Of a DNA stretch of 39,909 bases, positions 34,162-39,909 are shown in pieces. The translations under genes were made by a program, and so were the position numbers. The stretch is taken from contig NZ_JADGIA010000017.1 in assembly GCF_019683635.1 (NCBI RefSeq), positions 1 to 39,909 on the forward strand, written 5' to 3'. The notes under the pieces were generated by a model. The model ran no database searches. It was not told where the DNA came from and worked only from the letters and a program-made list of their open reading frames with translations. Within the stretch, counting starts at the first letter, position 1. Every line of letters begins with the position of its first letter. Source of the stretch: Thermogemmatispora sp. GTDB taxonomy: Bacteria; Chloroflexota; Ktedonobacteria; Ktedonobacterales; Ktedonobacteraceae.

Positions 34162-36105
34162 ATGATTACGGTGCTTCTGGCAATCGAGGGGACGCTGATT
34201 GTCATGGCGATCCTGACGGTGGGGCGTCTGGGATTTGGCCGGCGAGAGCCGTTTGTGGCTCAGCGCTTTCTACGCTGGTTCGGGGGGTATTTCCTCTTCA
34301 ATCTTCTCTTTTGCTTTCTACTGGTCTACTTTAATCTGCCAGCTCTGACCGGGCCACTGGGAGGCTGGCAATGGGTGCTCTGGCCGCTGGCCATCAGCAG
34401 CCTGGCGAATCTCTTTGCGCTGGTGCGCCCGATTTTCGGGGCCAGAGAGGAGGGCGTGACAGGGACGGGGAAACATAGCGCGGCGCGCAGGCCAGGGGCC
34501 AGACAAGAGGAGACCAGCGGACAGAGTCAGTCCATCTCGCGGGGGAACGTGGCGGCTGGCCTGTTCGGGCTGGTAGTTGTGGGGATTGTTGGTCTGGTGG
34601 TTTCGGGGCTGATCGTCGTCTTTACTACCTGGTTTGATAGCAATGCCAAGGCTCTGGCGGCCATTCCCCAGATTAAAGCGGCCAACTCGCCGACGCTGCC
34701 CCCTACCGACCCCAACCATATTGTGCTTGTCAGTCCGGGTGTGGCGGCTTACGAGGGGCAGCAAGTGCTGGGGGCCACTGGCCAGAATCTGGGATCGACC
34801 TACAATCTCGATCCTAACAGCTACACTCTGCAGTCCATTAACCATCACCTCTACTACGTGGCACCGCTCAGCTACAACAATATCTTTGTCAATCTCTCCA
34901 ACGCTCATACCCCTGGCTTCGTGGTTGTCGATGCTGAAAATCCCGAGGCGACGCCGCGGCTGATGACTGGGGGAGATAAGACCCTGGCCTATCTCCCGGG
35001 GGCCTTGCTCAATCAGGACCTGCTGCGTCACGTTTATCTGAGCGGCTACACTTATGGGCGCCTGATTGATCCAACGCTGGAGCTGGATGACCAGTATCAT
35101 CCTTACTGGACCATCTCGCTGATGCAGCCTTCGCGTGGCTATACCGGTGACGTGCTCAGCGAAGTTCTGCTGGTTGATGCCCATACTGGCCAGATCACGC
35201 GCTATCGTCCCCAGGATGTTCCGAGCTGGGTGGATCGTGTGATGCCGGCGGCGACCATCACGCAGTACCTGCAGTGGTGGGGCCTCTACCATGCCGCCCC
35301 CTGGTTCAATCCTTCGGGGGCCAATCAGCAGGTGCCGGCGAGCGAACCCCAGCTGCTCTATAACAGCGTCGATCAGCCGGTCTGGTTGGTGCCGATGACC
35401 TCCTCCTCTCTCAATGACAATTCCAGCACGGGCATCGTCCTCTTTGATACCCATGCCAATCGAGGCACCTTCTACCCGCTGACTGGGATTGGCATCGGGA
35501 GCAATGTCGAGAATACTATTCAGTCGACGCGAGCCAACCTGCGCAGCTACGATGTTGATAGCGTACAGCTCTATCAGCTCTATGGAGAACCGACCTGGGT
35601 CGCTATCTTTGTCCAACATGTCAGCAGCGGCAGCATCTTTCAGGCTGTGGGCATTGTGGATGCGCGCAATCTCAATGGCAGTAATGTCCAATACGATACG
35701 ACGCTGAGCGGCGCCTTGCAGGCTTATCAGCAATGGCTGACGCAGCAGGCATCTGCCGCTAACCGCCCGACCAGCGGCACCGTCAAAACCGTGGTGGGCA
35801 GGGTGGTGCGTATCGCCTCGGTTCAAGAAGGGTCAAATACGGTCTTTTACCTGCAGCTTGCTGGCCAGCCGTACATTTTTACTGCCAATCTCTCGCTTTC
35901 GCCGAAATTGCCGCTGGTGCAGCCTGGGGACGTGGTCAAAGGCGACTATTATGATAGCGGTGGGCAGGTGATGGTCTTTAAGACCTTTGACGATTTGAGT
36001 ATTCAGCTCGCTGGACCAACGGAGACCCCGTCTCCGACGGCTTCCCCGCCAGTGACTCCGACGCCGCCCCCCGTGAGCAGGAGCACCCCTTCCGCTGGTC
36101 ACTAG
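34162..36105 (+). CDS. Large membrane protein of unknown function
   Basis: This 647-residue protein has four membrane helices in the first 155 residues (about 2-20, 40-58, 68-90, 130-153). The long outer part (about 155-540) is Tyr/Asn/Ser-rich with AENPEATPRLMTGGDKTLAYLPGA and VLLVDAHTGQITRYRPQDVP segments of repeated beta strands, and a WWGLYHAAPWFNP stretch. Residues about 540-615 resemble an OB-fold (VVGRVVRIASVQEGSNTVFYLQLAG) and the end is a Pro/Thr-rich tail. The AGGAGG-containing site upstream supports the ATG at 34162. It is probably a cell-surface protein; the family is not recognised. The next gene is 76 bases on and probably co-transcribed. Confidence 0.85.
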   Translation: MITVLLAIEGTLIVMAILTVGRLGFGRREPFVAQRFLRWFGGYFLFNLLFCFLLVYFNLPALTGPLGGWQWVLWPLAISSLANLFALVRPIFGAREEGVTGTGKHSAARRPGARQEETSGQSQSISRGNVAAGLFGLVVVGIVGLVVSGLIVVFTTWFDSNAKALAAIPQIKAANSPTLPPTDPNHIVLVSPGVAAYEGQQVLGATGQNLGSTYNLDPNSYTLQSINHHLYYVAPLSYNNIFVNLSNAHTPGFVVVDAENPEATPRLMTGGDKTLAYLPGALLNQDLLRHVYLSGYTYGRLIDPTLELDDQYHPYWTISLMQPSRGYTGDVLSEVLLVDAHTGQITRYRPQDVPSWVDRVMPAATITQYLQWWGLYHAAPWFNPSGANQQVPASEPQLLYNSVDQPVWLVPMTSSSLNDNSSTGIVLFDTHANRGTFYPLTGIGIGSNVENTIQSTRANLRSYDVDSVQLYQLYGEPTWVAIFVQHVSSGSIFQAVGIVDARNLNGSNVQYDTTLSGALQAYQQWLTQQASAANRPTSGTVKTVVGRVVRIASVQEGSNTVFYLQLAGQPYIFTANLSLSPKLPLVQPGDVVKGDYYDSGGQVMVFKTFDDLSIQLAGPTETPSPTASPPVTPTPPPVSRSTPSAGH

Positions 36106-36181
36106 CCGAGACGTTGGGTGAGAGAGAGCGGCAGGGGAGAGAGCCGGAGTGGCAGTAGCACTATGAAGAAGGAGGGTTGGC

Positions 36182-36601
36182 ATGCCTCATTATTTTACGC
36201 GCGAGGAGGCCGAGGCCCTACTACCTGTCATCTCGCCGATCCTGCTCCATATTCAGGAGCAGCGGCGCAGGCTCAGGGAGGGAGAGGAACGTGCTCATGC
36301 GATTCGTCTGCGTATCATGAAGAACGGTCACAATGTGAATGAGACTATGATGGAGATTCAGCGTGAGCAGGTTCTTCATCTACGGCGGCTACAGGAGGCG
36401 CTGGAGGAGCTAAACGAGTTGGGCTGTGAGTTGAAAGATCCCGATATGGGTCTTGTTGACTTTTTGAGCCTGCGCGAGGGGCGGGAGGTCTATCTGTGCT
36501 GGCATCTGGGGGAAGAGCGCATCAAGTACTGGCACCCGCTCGATACAGGCTTTCAGGGGCGTCGCCCACTGGATGAGGAGGAGAGGGAGAACGGAGCCTG
36601 A
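36182..36601 (+). CDS. DUF2203 family protein
   Basis: This 139-residue cytoplasmic protein matches DUF2203: the start MPHYFTREEAEALLPVISPIL, a helix pair, then LNELGCELKDPDMGLVDFLSLREGREVYLCWHLGEERIKYWH. The family occurs in Chloroflexota, Deinococcota, Bacillota and cyanobacteria; no function is known. AAGGAGGG five bases ahead of the ATG at 36182 supports the start. It is followed by prmC with 50 bases between, so both may be in one transcript. Nothing in it suggests membrane or nucleic-acid binding. Confidence 0.93.
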   Translation: MPHYFTREEAEALLPVISPILLHIQEQRRRLREGEERAHAIRLRIMKNGHNVNETMMEIQREQVLHLRRLQEALEELNELGCELKDPDMGLVDFLSLREGREVYLCWHLGEERIKYWHPLDTGFQGRRPLDEEERENGA

Positions 36602-36651
36602 AGCAGGCTCTTGAGTCGGGACGAGACGGAACGACTCGGGGAGGAAGGTTG

Positions 36652-37521
36652 ATGACTGTCAAAGAGGCTCTGGAGTGGGGGCGGCGTCTGCTCCAGGCGG
36701 CGGGGCGTCCCGCTCGGGAGGCTGGACGCGATGTGCAGGTGTTGCTTGGCCATGTCCTGGGGGTGGAGCGCTCGGCTCTCTATGCCCATCCTGAACGAGA
36801 GCTGACAGAGGCAGAGCTGCAGCGCTTGACGGCCTTGCTAGAGCGGCGTCAGCGCGGTGAGCCAGTTGCCTATTTGCTTGGTCACAAGGAATTTTTTGGG
36901 CTGGACCTGCTCGTCGATCGGCGCGTGCTCATTCCGCGCCCGGAGACGGAACTCCTCGTAGAGGCGGTTCTTGCAGAGGCCCGGAACCGCTTGAGCCGGG
37001 GAGAGGTACCGATCGTAGCCGATATTGGCACTGGCTCGGGAGCTATAGCCGTGGCTCTGGCGGTGAGCGAGCCGCGCCTGCCTTACCTGTATGCCTGCGA
37101 TCGCTCGGCGGCAGCGCTGGAGGTTGCGCGGCTCAACTGTCAGCGGCATGGAGTCAGCCAGCGCGTGCGTCTGCTGCAGGGCGACCTGACGGAGCCGTTG
37201 CCCGAGCCGGTTGATCTGCTGGTGGCCAACCTTCCTTATGTGGGCACCGAAGAGCGCGAGCTGCTGGCCCCGGATGTGCGCGACTTCGAGCCAGCGGAGG
37301 CTCTCTTCGCCGGTCCCCGTGGCTTAACGCTACTGGAGCGCTTGCTACGACAGCTTCACGAGCGTCCTGTGCTTAAAGAGAGGGCGATGGTCTTTCTGGA
37401 GATTGGCTATCAGCAGCGTGAGGCGCTAGAGGCGCTCGCACGTCAGCTCTGGCCTACGCTGCAGCTTACTTGTCTGCGGGATTATGCGGGTCAGGAGCGC
37501 CTCCTCATTCTGACCTTCTGA
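36652..37521 (+). CDS. prmC: Release factor glutamine methyltransferase
   Basis: This 289-residue enzyme methylates the glutamine of the GGQ motif of release factors RF1 and RF2 using SAM, in the cytoplasm. It has the N-terminal helical domain (about 1-75), the PVAYLLGHKEFFGLDLLVDRRVLIPRPETE linker, the SAM-binding DIGTGSGAIAVALA (about 124-137) and the substrate motif NLPY (193-196), a known variant of NPPY. Its length is normal. The frame opens at a TTG at 36649, but the ATG at 36652 is the better start, with GGAGGAAGG just ahead. It follows a DUF2203 gene. Confidence 0.96.
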   Translation: MTVKEALEWGRRLLQAAGRPAREAGRDVQVLLGHVLGVERSALYAHPERELTEAELQRLTALLERRQRGEPVAYLLGHKEFFGLDLLVDRRVLIPRPETELLVEAVLAEARNRLSRGEVPIVADIGTGSGAIAVALAVSEPRLPYLYACDRSAAALEVARLNCQRHGVSQRVRLLQGDLTEPLPEPVDLLVANLPYVGTEERELLAPDVRDFEPAEALFAGPRGLTLLERLLRQLHERPVLKERAMVFLEIGYQQREALEALARQLWPTLQLTCLRDYAGQERLLILTF

Positions 37522-37601
37522 GGCGTCTTCTCTACTGCAGGCTGGCCGAACCGAGAGCTGCCGGGGAAAGGCGACTACTGTAACGGTAAGGAGGGGAGAG
37601 C

Positions 37602-37652
37602 ATGCCGCCTATCCTCTCTTTCCCTTGCTCCCCCCATTCTGGACTAGTATAA
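37602..37652 (+). CDS. Possible 16-codon leader peptide
   Basis: An ATG with an excellent AAGGAGG seven bases ahead opens a frame reading MPPILSFPCSPHSGLV and stops at TAA within the first promoter of the wecA-like gene. The ribosome site is otherwise unexplained. It sits between prmC and the wecA-like gene and may be a leader peptide or chance. Confidence 0.25.
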   Translation: MPPILSFPCSPHSGLV

Positions 37653-37653
37653 A
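37625..37653 (+). promoter_or_regulatory. Upstream promoter of the WecA-like gene
   Basis: TTGCTC (37625-37630) and TATAAA (37648-37653) are separated by 17 bases. Confidence 0.5.
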
Positions 37654-37665
37654 TCGGCGAACTCA

Positions 37666-37701
37666 TTGCGTTCCTTTTGAAGGAGTCCGTATAATCGGAC
37701 T
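37666..37701 (+). promoter_or_regulatory. Promoter with its -10 inside a palindrome
   Basis: TTGCGT (37666-37671) precedes a perfect TATAAT (37690-37695) by 18 bases. The -10 is flanked by AGTCCG (37684-37689) and CGGACT (37696-37701), a perfect 6-bp inverted repeat. A regulator binding there would block the promoter directly. The start near 37702 leaves about 125 bases to the ATG at 37827. Confidence 0.65.
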
Positions 37702-37826
37702 ACCGTCGTGTTTCTGGGTGGTCCCCTACCACGATGGAAATGGCAGGGATGGCCGGCCAGAGCGACGGAGAGGCAGACGAAGAACACGGTGAGGAGCAGC
37801 GACAGGCTCCTCACAGGAGACGGTAC

Positions 37827-39242
37827 ATGGTCCAGGCCGGTGACTTGCAGTTGACTATGGCGGCGCTTCTGCCTGTGGCTTCCTGGCTTCCTCCGCTGGC
37901 GCTGCCGTTGCTCGGAGGCATTGCTGCTTTTGTTCTGACCTATCTGCTGACCTTCGCTGTGCGGGCGCTCTGTCTCCGCATGGGTTGGCTCGACTATCCT
38001 TCAGAGCGCCGTGTGCATACGGTCCCTGTCCCTCGTTTGGGGGGCGTGGCTATTTTCCTCTCGTTTGTAGTGGCTTCGCTCCTCTTCTATACACCGGCGC
38101 GCAATATTCCTACTTCTCTGTATGTGGAAAGCACGGTTTACTGGCTCTTCCTGCTGGCTTCACTGCTCTTGGTGACGGTCCACCTCATCGATGATCTGAT
38201 TGGTTTGAAACCTCTGATTAAGTTGCTGGCACAGACAGTAGCGGCGGCGATTCTCCTGGCGCCCTGGGAAGGGCGCTTTCATGGGATCTTTCTCTTCTCC
38301 TTCAATAATCCTTTTGCCCCTGGCTTGGTCTATCTGGGAGTGCATGATAATGCGATCACGCTAGCGGCGATCCCAGCCCTCTGCTTTACCTGGTTCTGGA
38401 TGGTGGGCATGATGAATACGGTCAATCTGATCGATGGGGTCGATGGGTTGGCCGCAGGAGTGGTAGGGATCACCGGTCTGTTTACCGCTTTGATTAGCTG
38501 GGTCTTCCATCAGGAGAGTATCGCGGTACTGGCGGCGATCTTCACGGGCGCGGTGCTGGGCTTTCTGCCGCATAACTGGAATCCGGCGCGTATCTTTATG
38601 GGCGATACAGGGTCGATGTTTCTGGGCCTGGGACTGGCGGTGATGTCGACGATTGGCGGGGCCAAGCTGGCTCTGGCCTTGATGCTGCTCGGGGTGCCGA
38701 TCCTCGATGTGGCGGTGGTGGCGATCAATCGCGTGCGCCACGGTCAGCGCCCCTGGCACTACGACAAGACGCATCTGCATCATCGGCTGATGGCCGCCGG
38801 GTTGACGGTGAAGCAGATCTGTTATCTGTTTTATGGGGTAACATTTGCCTTCGGGGTGCTGGCGGCTAGTCTCTCAATTTTGTCGCTCGATATCGCTAAT
38901 CGTCAGAATGCGCATCTCTTCAAGTTTATCAGTATCCTGCTGGTGGTGGTGATTATGGTGGCCCTGATCGTGTGGATCGATTATCGCCAGCGTCAGCGCG
39001 GGGGACGCCTGCAGCTCGGCGACGCCACTCCGTCTGGTGACGCTGAAGGCCTTGCAGTGCCGACAGCGACCCAGGAGCAGGAGCCGACGCTGCCTGTGGA
39101 GCACCTGACCTCGACCCCTGCCCCAACGAAGAACCAGGCCAACGGCAATGGTCGGACGCAGCCAACCCCAAATGGCGAGAATGCTGCCCGCCTGGAGCCA
39201 GGAGAGCTGCGACTGCAGACCGGCATGGATCAGATGCATTAG
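37827..39242 (+). CDS. WecA/TagO-type undecaprenyl-phosphate glycosyl-phosphate transferase
   Basis: This 471-residue integral membrane enzyme belongs to the MraY/WecA family, which moves a sugar-1-phosphate (GlcNAc-1-P in WecA) from a UDP-sugar to undecaprenyl phosphate. It has about ten membrane helices, the catalytic Asp pair in HLIDDLIGL (122-123), the NLIDGVDGLAAG segment, the FMGDTGSMFLG segment with the third Asp, and the KTHLHHRLMAAGL loop that is typical of WecA/TagO-type members. It likely starts cell-wall or surface polysaccharide synthesis. The C-terminal 60 residues are a polar Thr/Pro/Gln-rich tail. The ATG at 37827 is chosen for AGGAG seven bases ahead; an ATG at 37734 lacks a ribosome site and adds 31 acidic residues. 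Confidence 0.93.
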   Translation: MVQAGDLQLTMAALLPVASWLPPLALPLLGGIAAFVLTYLLTFAVRALCLRMGWLDYPSERRVHTVPVPRLGGVAIFLSFVVASLLFYTPARNIPTSLYVESTVYWLFLLASLLLVTVHLIDDLIGLKPLIKLLAQTVAAAILLAPWEGRFHGIFLFSFNNPFAPGLVYLGVHDNAITLAAIPALCFTWFWMVGMMNTVNLIDGVDGLAAGVVGITGLFTALISWVFHQESIAVLAAIFTGAVLGFLPHNWNPARIFMGDTGSMFLGLGLAVMSTIGGAKLALALMLLGVPILDVAVVAINRVRHGQRPWHYDKTHLHHRLMAAGLTVKQICYLFYGVTFAFGVLAASLSILSLDIANRQNAHLFKFISILLVVVIMVALIVWIDYRQRQRGGRLQLGDATPSGDAEGLAVPTATQEQEPTLPVEHLTSTPAPTKNQANGNGRTQPTPNGENAARLEPGELRLQTGMDQMH

Positions 39243-39275
39243 TGGCCTTGAGCTAGCCAGGCTGGCTCAAGGCCA
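39243..39275 (+). terminator. Hairpin after the WecA-like gene
   Basis: TGGCCTTGAGC (39243-39253) and GCTCAAGGCCA (39265-39275) pair over 11 bp without a mismatch around an 11-base loop, beginning at the base after the stop codon. The following TTGCC is only slightly U-rich. Confidence 0.6.
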
Positions 39276-39652
39276 TTGCCTGTACGTTGATACGTTTTTG
39301 TTGAGACCTGGTCGATCTTATCGACGTCTTTGTTCTTTCCTCGGCTCTATCATCACCAGGTCCTGCGATAAAGCAGACTCTGATCGCGCGGATTGCAGGG
39401 GTAGGTGGGAGAGGCTGATATATGCCCCATGAGGTAGTGCAAGGGTGCACAGACACGCTCTGGCTGATTTCCCTGTGGACCTCACAACAAGAAAAAGGAC
39501 TAGCCAAAAGACTCAAGCCTGTGCTGGTCTGAGAAGACAGAGGAGGTTATCCTCGGATTGGGGGCAGGAGAGGATGGAGGCTTGAACCTGCAGCGGCAGA
39601 GTAAGGGTCTCCGCTTTTGGGAGTGCTCAACCTGCTCGCGGGGAGCCTGCCC
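39276..39652. other. Spacer with a structured segment
   Basis: No gene is seen. At 39305-39362 GACCTGG pairs with CCAGGTC at the outside, and GTCGAT (39311-39316) pairs with ATCGAC (39320-39325) inside, an arrangement that could be a leader of the next gene. A weak TTGCAG and TGATAT pair with 17-base spacing lies near 39395-39423. GGGGAG just before 39653 is the ribosome site of the next frame. Confidence 0.35.
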
Positions 39653-39909
39653 ATGTTGCTGGTGCTAAGCAGAGGATTGATAAAGCGGCTGCTGTTGCCC
39701 CGTTGGCTATGGGGTAGCCTGTCTATCAGCGCTGGTAGTCTCTTTGGGGCTTTGTGGCTGGCCATCCTGCTGCCGTCGCTCATGCTCTGGCTTGGCCTCT
39801 CCCTCATCGGCGGGTGGCTGCTGGGAGCTTCTCCCCTGGCAATTGTCATCTGCCTGCTGATGCTGGGCCTGGGTCTGGCGGCTGCCGCAGCTCTATCGTT
39901 GATGGACGG
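39653..39909 (+). CDS. Membrane protein, N-terminal part (partial)
   Basis: An open frame from the ATG at 39653 runs off the window end (85 residues seen). GGGGAG lies seven bases ahead. The translation is a basic start (MLLVLSRGLIKRLLLPRW) followed by closely spaced hydrophobic segments (LFGALWLAILLPSLMLWLGLS, GWLLGASPLAIVICLLMLGL), so it is an integral membrane protein. Starts at 39617 (TTG) and 39623 (GTG) are also in frame. The family cannot be judged from this fragment. Confidence 0.6.
   Translation, partial: MLLVLSRGLIKRLLLPRWLWGSLSISAGSLFGALWLAILLPSLMLWLGLSLIGGWLLGASPLAIVICLLMLGLGLAAAAALSLMD

Noticed and set aside
34318..35826. 502-codon minus-strand open frame opposite the membrane protein gene
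   Set aside because: Composition mirrors the plus-strand gene; no start context or recognised family.

Overview
The window is GC-rich chromosomal DNA from a bacterium, most likely a member of the Ktedonobacteria (Chloroflexota), close to Thermogemmatispora-like organisms. I infer this from gene content: zinc-ribbon membrane proteins with Ala/Thr-rich stalks, a PrkA/YhbH/SpoVR cluster, a T-box-controlled seryl-tRNA synthetase and a standalone TnpB element. No marker gene proves the assignment. Genes are densely packed on both strands, and many intergenic regions hold strong inverted repeats.

Layout. 1-1.4 kb: the 3' end of an ABC-transporter substrate-binding protein gene and a small Cys-containing protein. 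1.5-4.3 kb: two divergent metallophosphoesterases with an intact IS605-type TnpB element inserted between them. 4.3-6.2 kb: serS with a complete T-box riboswitch (UCC serine specifier), terminator and promoter. 6.3-10.8 kb: three tandem paralogues with a membrane helix, an Ala/Thr stalk and a LamG-like C-terminal sandwich; two also carry an N-terminal zinc ribbon. 11.2-16.1 kb: a Dna2-like Fe-S nuclease/SF1 helicase, ribokinase and a MIP18/SufT-type protein. 16.2-20.7 kb: DUF711 protein, GAF protein, universal stress protein, ClpS and a membrane stress-type protein. 20.9-26.2 kb: a large protein with a degenerate receiver domain and a long disordered linker, a SAM hydrolase-family protein, and an orphan NarL-class histidine kinase preceded by a nested inverted repeat. 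26.5-32.1 kb: the PrkA, YhbH (DUF444) and SpoVR cluster, with a long promoter-bearing leader and closed by a terminator. 32.2-36.1 kb: an unrecognised protein, a cytosolic sulfite-oxidase-fold molybdoenzyme and a membrane protein with a structured leader. 36.2-39.9 kb: DUF2203 protein, PrmC, a WecA/TagO-type glycosyl-phosphate transferase and the start of a membrane protein.

Functional themes are stress and stationary-phase or sporulation physiology (PrkA/YhbH/SpoVR, Usp, ClpS, GAF, histidine kinase), translation (SerS, PrmC) and envelope biogenesis (WecA-like). Regulation is the most distinctive part. Several promoters share an extended -10 of the form TGCTATAnT. Several genes have leaders with competing or nested hairpins, and two short SD-preceded ORFs could be leader peptides. 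No tRNA, rRNA or CRISPR array was found.
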